A DNA stretch of 64,000 bases from Eublepharis macularius (taxonomy: Eukaryota; Chordata; Lepidosauria; Squamata; Eublepharidae). This document shows positions 54,830 to 64,000 of this stretch, piece by piece. The position numbers were made by a program, and so were the translations under genes. The stretch is taken from contig NC_072807.1 in the NCBI RefSeq assembly GCF_028583425.1, forward strand, positions 34,043,001 through 34,107,000, read 5' to 3'. How positions within the stretch are numbered: the first letter of the stretch is position 1; the number at the start of each line of letters is the position of its first letter. The notes under the pieces are model-generated. The model was not told the origin of the DNA. It made no database searches and saw only the letters and a list, made by a program, of their open reading frames with translations.

Positions 54830-56655
54830 CCCATGCAAATTTCCAACGGAGGCCAGACCGTCCACAGGCAATGCTGCGATCCAGGGGTCCCCGACCTTTT
54901 TGACCCTGTGGGCACATTTTGAATTCTGACTGACACAGTGGTAGGCGCAACAACAAGATGGCTGCCACAAGATGGCTGCTGCAGGAGGCGGAGCCAGCCA
55001 CAAAATGGCAACTACAGCGGCTTGCTTTCAGCCACACAGTGAAGATCCTTGTACTCTAGAAGCAGTTTTTGCCAAAGCAATGTTTTTAAAAATCTGGACA
55101 GCCAATTAATTAATGGCCAATCTGAAGCCATACTTTGCAAAAGCCCCACCTGGCCCCATGCGTTTTCTAAAAACTCGGTGGACATCACGTTGGGCAAGCC
55201 TGGCTGCAGTCCTATCTAGCAAGGAAGGCCTTTGAGGCCCTCGTGTCTGTGGATGTGCAATGGCCTAAGCCCTTTTTTTCTTCACTGGCTCACAGCACAG
55301 GCCTTTCATGGCTAGAGAATGTTGGCCCCTATCCCAGTCAAACAGGATACGCTTTCAGCTAAATAAGCACTCTTTCCAAGTATCTATGACCTCTTTGCTG
55401 TGCTGCCAATTTCCAGAATATTTTGGCTATTGCAGCAAGACTGCCCCTGTCTTCCCTACAAAGCTGAAATATAAACTTACCATCAATCCTGCATTCTGTC
55501 ATTCACATTTTTTGTATAATACTGCCATGGAAATGAAAGGTCTCCAGGCCTTGTCTGGACAAGGGTATAAATCTCGATAAGTTTAATTCACTAAAAGTCT
55601 CAGATCTTTGGATTAAAATTCTCCATCTGATCTAGAAGCTGTTGTAGTCACGGGGAGTGGGGAGGGCTGCAGGTGTTGCAAAGTTCTCACTTTGAAACTG
55701 TTCTCACTAATTCTCAGAAGCTGCAAGCAGCGGCCACAAAGCAAAAGAAAAAGACTGTGCTTTTGCAGCGAAAAACAGGAAATGTTTGTCTTCTGTCAAG
55801 ACGGTCAGTTAGCAATAATCAATTAACCAAAATGCTTTAAAATATTTCTATGGCTTACTAGTAGCTGAACACACTCAAGGCGTTGTTTCCATAGACTGTT
55901 ATAATTTATAGGATCTGAAGAGAAGCCAGAGTACAATTATCCACTCACTTGGAAATTTCCACCGCTTGAATGGATGGAAGATAAGAATGGATGGTATAAG
56001 ATAAAAGCCTCATTCTCTGTCACTACAGCACTTATCAAATGGTATAAGAATGGATGTTATACGGTTATGTTGTTCTTTCCCTGATTTAAGGTGTTAGGCA
56101 TACGGTATACCCCATGTATGGTAGATGCTTTATGAAGTCTATGCAATCTGACATTATTATAAACCCTGAGTGTTCTGTTGTTTAAGTCAGAAATCTTACA
56201 ATTTTGGGACTTGTCCAATTGTTCATATGATTTCTCCATTTATTTGAATCAATAAAGTGGTCTGGCTAGTCTGTTTTCCAAATATGATGCCTACCTCCCC
56301 CGTCCATATACACAACACTGCAGAACCCAAGTCCCCATATACACTTTGCCTCTCTGTTTTATTCTCATAACAACCCTGCAGAGTAAATTTAACGGCTGAG
56401 CCTCTGTTTTACGAGCCAGCATCATAGATCGGTTAACAACAGACTCCAATGAAAATATGATTTGGAGCTGAGCGTGAAGGTAACTGCTGAAGCCCCTTTC
56501 TCAAGAGACAGCCTACCGTCAGTCAATCAACGAGACCTGTGCAATTTAAATAAAGTTACTTCTGTTTTATTTCTAATGTCTGCAAAGGACGAGTTCCATG
56601 AACTAAAGCTTGCAGCATTACTCCAGCAGGGAGGAAGAAATTTATAAGGAAGAGT
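54830..56655. other. Intergenic region between the ZP3 relic and the ZP3-like gene
   Basis: No further ZP3 exons and no named repeat were seen. A short similarity (attctctgtcactacagcac near 56010 against attctctacgactgcagcac near 57726) suggests a small local duplication. Confidence 0.3.
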
Positions 56656-56659
56656 AGCG

Positions 56660-56872
56660 AGAATGGTATAGTGGCTAGAGTGGTTGGGCTAGGATCTGGG
56701 AGGCCTGGGTTCGACCCCCCACTCTGCCATGAAAGCTTGCTAGGTGACCTTGGGCCAGTCACTCTCAGCCTAACCTACCTCACAGGGCTGTGGTGAGGAT
56801 AAAATAGAGGCAGGCAGAATGTGGTAGGCCACATTAGTTCTCCGTTGGGGACAAAGAAGGGTATTAATAATA
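56660..56872 (+). mobile_element. tRNA-derived SINE
   Basis: Head gtatagtggctagagtggtt, B box gggttcgaccc, core gctaggtgaccttgggccag, tail gggtattaataataaaa. Confidence 0.78.
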
Positions 56873-57167
56873 AAAGTAACAGTAAAATCCTAAGCAGAGT
56901 TACTCCAGTTTAAGCCCATTGATTTCAACAGGCTTACGCTGGAGCAACTCTGTTTAAGATTTCACTGTAAATAAATGCTGTATCAGCCCACAAGTCCATC
57001 AAAATCCAGCGTCGTGTTTCACCCTATGGCTAATCAAATGCTCCCAGAAGGCCTGTAAGCTAGGCACAGAGATCAAGCACCCCTCTGCTCTTTGTTCTTC
57101 AGAGCGGATCTTCAGAAGGCTACTGCCTCTGAAAATGGAGGCTCCATGTAGCCATCACAGCTAATAG

Positions 57168-57385
57168 AGCCAGTGTGATGTGGTGGTTAGAATATCAGAG
57201 AAGCATATAGGAGAGCCGGGTTTAAATCACAGCTCCCCCAAAAGAGCTTGCTGGCGGATGTTGGCTAATCACGCACTTTCAACCTAGCCTACCTCACAGG
57301 GTTGTTGTGAGAATAGAGTTCAGGAGGAGAGAAAAACCTTAATCCACTTTGGGTCCCCATTGAGAAGAAAGGCAAAGTAAAAACT
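57168..57385 (+). mobile_element. tRNA-derived SINE
   Basis: Head gccagtgtgatgtggtggtt, core ctacctcacagggttgttgt, tail gagaagaaaggcaaag; upstream of the ZP3-like gene. Confidence 0.75.
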
Positions 57386-57853
57386 AGTCACCAAGGGACT
57401 TCTCTGTGCATTTGTGTGGTCCCCTTTTAAAGCCATAAAAACTTGTGGCTCTCACCCTTTCCGGAGGCAGCAAATCCCATAAATTAATCCCACAGCAAGG
57501 CATGAAGCAGATTTTCCACAGCAGTCCCTTCTGGAACAGGTCCCCAAATTCTTTTGCCTGTTGTAGATTGCACTTCTTTAATACCCGCCTTGGCAGGCAA
57601 CAATTGCCATGGCCGGCAAGAGAGAATTTTAGGGGCTGCAGCTTTTCCCACCTGTACAGCTCTGTGGCATGACCAAGCCGTTCTGTCCAACTTCCCAGAC
57701 AGCACTTAAAGCTACAGAAGCCCCATTCTCTACGACTGCAGCACCCTAAGGCAGAAGCAGCCTTCAGCTCTCATCAAATAACATCACCGACTGATGCAAA
57801 TTTCCAAAGTGGCTTCAGAGTTGGAGCTCAAAGAGACCGCTTTCATTTCCCAT

Positions 57854-57901
57854 CAGCTGGTATTGACTGCAGCTGGGTCTGATTGAAGCGGTGAACAGAT
57901 G
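57854..57901. promoter_or_regulatory. Three E-boxes upstream of the ZP3-like gene
   Basis: CAGCTG at 57854-57859 and 57870-57875, and CAGATG at 57896-57901. Oocyte ZP genes in mammals and fish are driven by FIGLA through an E-box (CANNTG) a short way upstream of the TATA box; these lie 40-90 bp upstream of it. Inference by position only. Confidence 0.4.
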
Positions 57902-57940
57902 TGATTGGGTGAATTAGGTGAGAAGGGGCTTCGGGCAACG

Positions 57941-57946
57941 TATAAA
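57941..57946 (+). promoter_or_regulatory. TATA box of the ZP3-like gene
   Basis: TATAAA in cgTATAAAgg, 58 bp before the start codon, which puts the transcription start near 57970 with a very short leader, as is usual for ZP genes. Confidence 0.7.
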
Positions 57947-57998
57947 GGTCTCCAGGATGCCAACGCTGCTTAATGCTGGCTCTCTGGAGGCAAGCAGG

Positions 57999-58403
57999 AT
58001 GGGGTTCTTGGTGACATTTGGTGGGGCTTTCCTTTGTTGGATTGTCAGCGGGGTAGCATCTTTCAGCCCCTGGGATTTCTCAGGAGGTGTGGCTGCCTGG
58101 TTCCCTCCAACTGCGCCACCTGTCGGGCAGCCCTACCGTCCTTTCTCTTCTGAGCGTAATTCTTGGGGCAGAGTGGACGTTTCTCAGGCTAGAGCCCTGT
58201 CCACCTTGACCCCTGTTTCGGTACAGTGTGGGGAGGCCCAAGTGGTAGTCACTGTAAACAGGGACCTGTTTGGCTCTGGGAGGCTGATCCAAGCTGCAGA
58301 CCTGAGCCTGGGTTCTTCTGGCTGCAAACACACCTCCCTCAACGCTGCTGAGAACACGGTGATCCTTGAAGCTGGTCTCCATGAATGCGGCAGCACCTTG
58401 CAG
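57999..58403 (+). CDS. ZP3: ZP3-like exon 1: signal peptide and ZP-N start
   Basis: The ATG at 57999 is preferred to the upstream in-frame ATG (57918) because it lies after the TATA box and opens a clean signal peptide. 135 codons; donor cag/gtaacg. Human exon 1 also ends at the C-G-S/N-xLQ position. Confidence 0.93.
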
Positions 58404-61400
58404 GTAACGTCTTGTTGTCTTTTTATTAGTGTTCTGTTACTCTGTGCTGGTATGCTTCAGGTTAAATAATTCCAGAAGGTTTCCCCTTGCTGGGAGACAG
58501 GTGGTATTCTCACCAAGAAACTTAACACAGTACTGAAAGTTTCTGACCGTGGCTGACTTTGCAAACTTACTGGCAAGGCTCAGCTCTGACAACGTCAGAT
58601 ATGATTATAAATCTCGTAACTTTTCCCAGTCACACAACCTGTAAGAACAAGAGTAATTCTGTAGGTATAAACTCCAGGAGAAGACCTGAGAGACCCAGTT
58701 CCAGCTCACCATTCTGCCAAAGAAGCTTGCTGGGTGACTCCTAAACTAGTTGCTAGTCGCTCTGTCAGCCTCACCCACCTCACAAGGTAGCTGTTAAGAT
58801 AAAATGAAGGAAAGGAGGATGTCAGCAGTCTGTCTTTCTCACTGAGACTCAAGGTGCATTACACAATGTAAGTTGATGCAATCACCAGAATAGGACCTCC
58901 AATAAACAATGCAACAGGATTTGGATTGCAGAAGACTGAAACCAAGCAGACTATCGTAAGCTACTTCATTCCCCACTGAAAAAAGGAATCAGTATAAAAT
59001 ATATGCTGCACAGTGTACAGCTCCTCCATCTTAAGCCGGTTAACAGCTGCCATTTAAAACTAGTGAGCTATTGTAGCACAGCAGTTAAGTGGTTGGGCTA
59101 CAAACCAACGCTCTGCTGGTTCGAATTCCACTCCTGCCATGAGCTCCGCAGGTGGCCTTGGGAAAGCCACTCCTCTCAGCCCCAGCTGTATTGTGGGGAT
59201 AACAACAATGACTATGTTCACTGTTCTGACTGGAGCACTAGAGGAGCAGCATATAAGCACAGTTATTATTATTAGTGGTTGGGCTGGGAATCGGCACTCT
59301 GCTGATTCGACTCCCACTACTGCCATGAGCTCTGCAGGTGGCCTTGGGGAAGCCATTCCTCTCAGCCCCAGCTCCCCAGTTGTATTCTGGGAATAATTAT
59401 AACACTTACTTTGTTCACTGCTCTGAGTGGGGCACTAACGTCTAGAGGAGCGGTATATAAGCAAAGTTGTGGTTATTATTGAGGGGCCTATAAAACAGAG
59501 CAATAATGTGTCTAATAAGTGTCTAATAAAACAGTGCAAGACCTTGTGTTAACTGTTTGTCTTCTAAGGGTTTGTCCTTCCCTAGGAAACATGCTGCCTT
59601 ACCTAAACTTTGGGTGCTACTAAACAGGTAGCCTTATTTCTCAGAGCGAAGGTGGTAGAAGGCACTCCCATGACTGTCCCAGGCTAGGTTGCAATGCTCA
59701 GAGCAAGATTGTTATCGGCGTCTCCATGAGAGGCTCTCAGTATTTGCAATCCAGATAAAATTGTTATCCATGAACAGAGGATTGCTCCGGCCTCCTAATT
59801 CAACGTTGCCTTGTTTCACACAGATTACTCCAGACTCCTTGGTGTACAGCATCAGCTTGTACTACAAACCTACCCATGGTAGCAATGCTGTGGTGATAAG
59901 GACCAACTCGGCTGAAGTTCCTATTGAGTGTCACTATCCAAGGTGATTTGTGGAAAGGGGTGGTTGATTGTGCACCCTGCTGTACTTTGCGGTCGGATCT
60001 TCCTTTCATTGAAATTCCTCCTTCCTAGGAAGAACAATGTGAGCAGTAAAGCCATCAAGCCAACCTGGATTCCCTTCAGCTCCACTTTTTCTGCCGAACA
60101 AAAGCTGAGCTTCTCCTTGCATTTAATGAATGGTGAGTGGAGTTTAAATGCGCCATCTGTGAGGTCAGTCCAGTGGACCCCTACTGAAACCACCCATCAG
60201 GCCACCTCAAAACAATAATAATAACAATAACATTCAATTTATATACTGCCCTTCAGGACAGCTTAACACCCTCTCACAGAAGTTTACAAAGTGTGCTATT
60301 ATCCTTACAACAATCACCCTGTGAGGTGGGTGGGACTGAGAGAGCTCTGAGAGAGCTGTGACTGACCCAAGGTCACCCAGCTGGCTTCAAGCAGAGGAGT
60401 GGGGAATCAAACCTGGCTCTCCAGATTAGAGTCCTGCGGCTCTTAACCATTACACCAAGTTGGTTCTCCAAAACAAAGTGGGGAGGGTCTTTCTTTACTA
60501 AGGGACCCATTTGCCCAAGGGCACAGATAAAGGAAAAAATCAACCAGAGGTCTAAATATGGAATCAAGTCAAAAGAAAAGGAATTTAGTCAAAAGAAAAT
60601 GGAATTAATAGAATTGATTAATGGAATCAAGTCAAAAGAAAAAAGGGGGGAGAAAAGCGTGTACTTAAATCCTTGAGAACTTAAGAGGAGGGGATCTGTA
60701 AAGGTTCTGAACTGGCCCCACCTCCATAATTCCTTGCATTCCTCCAGCTTGTATGGTTTTAATTTAATGTTTCCAACCCTCTGTTCTGGAGATGACAGTC
60801 AATGTAATTTAAATAGAGAACCGCTGCCGTAAATGCCTTGTGGCAAGTTGCTGTATGAATCCAATGATGCCCCCTACATTTTTGGTTGGTGCTCTTATGC
60901 CTCATGGCAGCTATTGTCTCTCTGACCACCCACCCCCTGTATACGATGCAGTGGAATCTTGTTATACAATTTTTTCCCTCCTGGCTAGCTCCGTCTCAGC
61001 TTGGCTGTATGCGGTGGTGGTGGTGGTGGAGACAGCCCTCAAGTCAGTGTTGACTTATGGCGACCCCTGGTGGGATTTTTATGGCAAGAGACTAACAGAT
61101 GTGTTTGCCATTGCCAGCCTCTGCAACCCTGGTCTTTGTTGGAGGTCTCCCGTCCAATTACCAACCGAGGCCAACCCTGCTTAGCTTCTGAGATCTTGGT
61201 AGAGATAAGTAAATAGAAGCACCTTCCTATCTACACTGCAAAGATGGTCGTATACCTGGGACTTTCTGCAAACCAAGCAGATGCTCTTCCACTGAGTTAC
61301 AGCAATAACTAGAGCTCCTCACCTCTCTTTTACACAATCTGCACTGGATTGCTCCATCTGTCTTTATCCTGCCTTTCTGTAAACTCTTAATACACCTCCC

Positions 61401-63124
61401 TTTGTTTAAGCCTCACAACAGCTCTGTGAGGTTGATACAATGCCTGGTCCAAACTTTACGGTTGGAGTTTTGAACTTGGGTCTCCCAGGTCCTAATCTGA
61501 TAGCCTACACCAGGAGTCTCCAACCTTGTTGAGCGTATGGGCATTTCTGGAATGTTGAGAGAGGCTGGTAGGAGCAGGGGCTGCAAAATGGCTGCCGGAC
61601 GAACTGAAGTCAATATCACTGCATTGAGAAGTTTCAAGCAAAGTGTTGTCATACGATAAAGGCATGGTGCTCCCAAAGGTAATGCCCCAGGGGATCTTTT
61701 GAAGCACGTGCTGTTCCTAAGGGGGGGAAGAAAGCCAAAGCTCTTTGCTCTGGGGGCAGAAGCAAATGAGTGCATGGGAACCCATTGGGCACCATGATGG
61801 CGGATCACTGTATAACATCACGGGTCTTTGTCTGAGTGCCTTTCAAGTAACGAACTCTTTTCCCAGATGACTGGAGTGCTGAGAGAGCCTCCAATGGATA
61901 CCAACTGGGAGATGTTATGAACATCCAGGCAACAGTGAATGGTGAGAACCATGTAGCTCTGAGGCTGTTTGTTGACACCTGTGTAGCCACCTTGAGCCCC
62001 GAGAGGGATTCCAGTCCCCGATACGCTATCATTGACTACAACGGGTAAGAACTTCCTAGAGTCTACGCTGAGCTGCACCAGGAGGACTGGAAATTTTTTA
62101 TGAGATAGGAAACAGTGTTGTCGGCCATCTTGTCTTCCAGCTGCCTTGTTGATGGGAGATCAGATTCCAGCTCTACCTTCCTATCGCGAAGGGTTACAGA
62201 AGATTCGCTGCGGTTCACAGTAGATGTCTTCAGGTTTATGGGAGATCCTCGAGACTTGGTGAGACCTTGGGCTTACAGTTTGGCCTAAGTAGAAACACAA
62301 GGATAGTTTATTCTTTGTGGCTTTCCCTCCACCCCATAGTTTTCAGGTGTGTAGCAACGTTAGACCACAGTAGAACAAAATTCGAGTCCAGTAGTGCCAT
62401 AAAGATCAGCAAAATTTTCCAAGGTATAAGAGTATCTGACAGTTGTATTGTCGTATTATCTGACAGTTCTGATTCAAAGTCAACATTTTGGTGGTCTTTA
62501 AGATGTTACTGGACTCTAATTTTGTTCTACCGCTCCTAGTATCTGGGTTTTTCAAAAAGAACAATTGTAATATATTAATCGGTATAAACAATTTTGTTGT
62601 CTTAAAGGTATTCCTACATCTTTTCTGAGTTTAGGGTAACATAGAAGAATTTGTATCAATTCTGGCAGGTTAAAATGTTCAAAACAGGATATGAATACAG
62701 GTGAAATAACTATTGAACAGGGATAGCCGACTTATGGAGACTTACTAGAATTCTCACAAGGAGATTGTAAATTGAAAAAAAGGGGAGGTTTAATAGCTAA
62801 AGGTTAAAATGTCAATGGTTTTTCTATGTCCAGCTTCTAGAAAGGTTTAAATCAGATAAAAAATTACGGGGCTTTGGTTACGAAAAGACAGAGTTTGAAA
62901 AAGAGCTTTGTACAAATGACAAACATGTCATTTCCAAAATGTACAAACTTCTGTTGAAATTTGAAATGGTTTCATATTAAAAGTTAACAAATCTTTGTAA
63001 TGAGGTTTTTTTTTAAATCTCTTGGCTTCTAGATCTACATAACTTGTCATTTGAAAGTGACTGCTCTTGATCATGTGCCGGATCCCGTTACAAAAGCTTG
63101 TTCTTTCAGCAAAGCTAACAACAT
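57999..63124 (+). CDS. ZP3: Zona pellucida sperm-binding protein 3-like gene (partial, runs off right edge)
   Basis: Six exons: 57999-58403, 59824-59942, 60029-60132, 61867-62044, 62141-62258 and 63033-63124, all in phase, giving 338 complete residues before the window ends the gene. Starts with a signal peptide ([20 protein letters not shown]), then the ZP-N module ([28 protein letters not shown]) and the ZP-C module ([54 protein letters not shown]), each recognisable from human ZP3. The protein is a secreted, polymerising egg-coat glycoprotein. The remaining exons (last cysteines, furin site, transmembrane tail) should lie beyond 64000. It could be one of several ZP3-type paralogues, so the symbol is by family. 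Confidence 0.92.
58690..58930 (+). repeat. SINE fragment followed by LINE-like tail fragment
   Basis: 58690-58830 matches the core of the SINEs (gcctcacccacctcacaagg). 58830-58930 matches the 'cactgagactcaaggtgcat' repeat that recurs at 10.3, 12.8 and 49.5 kb. Confidence 0.55.
59065..59482 (+). repeat. Two tRNA-derived SINE copies in tandem
   Basis: The first (about 59065-59270) and second (about 59270-59482) copies share head, B box and core. The second begins within the first one's (ATT)n tail. ZP3-like intron 1. Confidence 0.75.
59824..59942 (+). CDS. ZP3: ZP3-like exon 2: ZP-N
   Basis: Acceptor tttcacacag, donor ag/gtgatt, phase 2. Encodes [16 protein letters not shown] and [14 protein letters not shown], the latter nearly identical to human TNRAEIPIECRYPR. 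Confidence 0.94.
60029..60132 (+). CDS. ZP3: ZP3-like exon 3: linker
   Basis: Acceptor cttcctag, donor g/gtgagt, phase 1. Encodes [20 protein letters not shown] and [16 protein letters not shown] is an N-glycosylation sequon at the position of human NVSS. Confidence 0.94.
60212..60470 (-). mobile_element. tRNA-derived SINE (same family)
   Basis: Complete reverse copy in ZP3-like intron 3. Confidence 0.83.
61005..61205 (-). mobile_element. 5S rRNA-derived SINE
   Basis: The minus strand starts with ctcagaagctaagcagggtt and ggacgggagacc, the 5S rRNA promoter part, then a non-5S body ending in a (GTG)n stretch on the plus strand. Clearer than the copy at 6.2 kb. ZP3-like intron 3. Confidence 0.75.
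61320..61512 (-). repeat. SINE fragment
   Basis: Reverse core with cctcacaacagctctgtgag and gaacttgggtctcccagg. ZP3-like intron 3. Confidence 0.5.
61867..62044 (+). CDS. ZP3: ZP3-like exon 4: ZP-C start
   Basis: Acceptor ttttcccag, donor gg/gtaaga, phase 2. Encodes [34 protein letters not shown] and YAIIDYNG. Confidence 0.94.
62141..62258 (+). CDS. ZP3: ZP3-like exon 5: ZP-C
   Basis: Acceptor tgtcttccag, donor ttg/gtgaga, phase 0. Encodes [17 protein letters not shown] and [13 protein letters not shown], matching human CLVDGLTDASSAF and LQFTVDVFHFAND. Confidence 0.94.
62368..62533. repeat. Repeat of the agcaccttaaagac family with inverted ends
   Basis: gtagaacaaaattcgagtcc and ggactctaattttgttctac face each other. 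ZP3-like intron 5. Confidence 0.65.
63033..63124 (+). CDS. ZP3: ZP3-like exon 6: ZP-C
   Basis: Acceptor ttggcttctag, donor at/gtgagt, phase 2. Encodes [20 protein letters not shown] and ACSFSKANN, as in human [23 protein letters not shown]. The gene continues past the window. Confidence 0.92.
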
Positions 63125-63425
63125 GTGAGTGAGCCGATCTACATCTGTATAGGAAGGGAAGGGGAATATGCCAGCTCGAATCGCTGCCCTTGTTTTCCTA
63201 TTCCCCTTTCTAACAAGGTTGGCACTAAACCTGGAGCTTCCAAAAGATATGGAGAGTTAACTGCTGGATGGATCACTAGGGTCCAAGGGAACTGAGTAAT
63301 GCAGGATGGTGTAATGTTGATTTGGATTAGAACCTGGGAGATGCAGGTTCAAAGCCCCACTCCCCCAAGTGACCTTTATGGCTGACCTTTTCCCACCCCT
63401 ATGGAACATGAATTGTATGGCAGTA

Positions 63426-63643
63426 GGGCTGCCAGGTTCAGGTTCGGAAATTCATGGAGATTTGGGGGGTGGAGCTTGGAGAAGGCGGAGTTTGGGAAGG
63501 GGAGGGGCCTCAATGGGGTATAATGCCATAGAGTTCACCCTTCATGGCAGCCATTTTCTCCAGGGGAACTGATCTCTGTTGCCCGGAGATCAGTTGTAAT
63601 TCCAGGAGATCTCCAGCTACACCCTGGAGGCTGGTAACCCTAT
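63426..63643 (-). mobile_element. MITE-like repeat (gggttgccaac family)
   Basis: Reverse copy from agggctgccaggttcagg to ggaggctggtaaccct. ZP3-like intron 6. Confidence 0.63.
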
Positions 63644-63789
63644 ATGGCAGCCATGTCTCTGCCACCTCATCTTCCTCCATTTCGTGATTCTCCCTGGCTG
63701 GCCTACAGCTGGTCCACTGTCAATCATGAAGCTCACTGGGGGACCTTGGGTCAGTCACTCGATTGACGCTACCCAGAGTGGTTGAGGGC

Positions 63790-64000
63790 TGGGGACATTT
63801 CGTAGAAAAAGAGTGGGAGGAACTCATTAGCATAACTCATTAGCATATGCCATGCCTCTTGCCATCACCGGAAGTGTCATTAGTATAACTGATTTGCATA
63901 TGCCACACCCCCTGACATCACCTATTCTGGCTGTTTTGGACCCAATCCTGGCAATTCAGGGCCGAAATTGGGCCCAAAATGTCAAAAAGAGGCTGAAAAT
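63790..64000 (+). mobile_element. hAT-type MITE, third copy, cut by the window edge
   Basis: From acatttcgtagaaaaagag on, matches the left half of the two copies above. Confidence 0.7.

Noticed and set aside
61005-61205. 5S rRNA gene
   Set aside because: Only the internal control part is present and it is fused to unrelated sequence; it is a SINE.

Overview
The window is vertebrate nuclear DNA, almost certainly from a squamate reptile (gecko-like; the species cannot be fixed). The evidence is a Sauria-type SINE with an ACCTTT tail at 23.5 kb, many tRNA-derived SINEs, L2/CR1-like LINE tails, hAT-type MITEs, a young full-length L1, and introns and exons matching vertebrate PML, STOML1 and ZP3. 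No LTR retrovirus or other capsid- or envelope-bearing element was recognised.

Layout: (1) 4.5-15.3 kb, minus strand, a PML-family gene. It has a 5' exon in a CpG-rich stretch (about 15 kb), a RING/B-box1 exon (10841-11310), a B-box2/coiled-coil exon (7942-8522), an NLS exon (5733-5976) and a short SUMO-interacting-motif exon (4540-4592). Its 3' end was not found. (2) 17.6-27.0 kb, plus strand, STOML1: eight exons encoding an N-terminal sorting signal, one hydrophobic hairpin, a stomatin (PHB) domain and a C-terminal SCP2 domain. An extra 171-bp exon of symmetric phase sits between the two domains. (3) 29.5-52.6 kb, plus strand, a second and complete PML gene: eight exons, 774 codons, with the PML-I-type exonuclease-fold C-terminus. 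(4) 54.6-54.8 kb, a decayed fragment resembling exon 1 of ZP3. (5) 57.9-63.1 kb, plus strand, a ZP3-like egg-coat gene with six exons, running off the right edge.

The left PML gene is head-to-head with STOML1, which as I recall is the human PML/STOML1 arrangement. The right PML gene lies downstream of STOML1 in the same direction. PML is therefore duplicated around STOML1. Only the right copy shows the exonuclease-fold exon in this window; the left copy keeps a SUMO-interacting motif much closer to the human one.

Repeats fill the introns. The outstanding one is a 6.1-kb L1 at 39987-46130, antisense inside the right PML gene, with intact ORF1 and ORF2, a poly-A tail and a perfect 17-bp target-site duplication. 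Two MITEs have exact 8-bp duplications. There are also two strong inverted repeats (3.8-4.3 kb; 18.06-18.17 kb), an 86-bp minisatellite between the left PML gene and STOML1, and two 21-bp tandem arrays.

Exon borders were set by eye from splice consensus, codon phase and remembered family sequences. No search was run. Exons in introns that no longer resemble the family would be missed.
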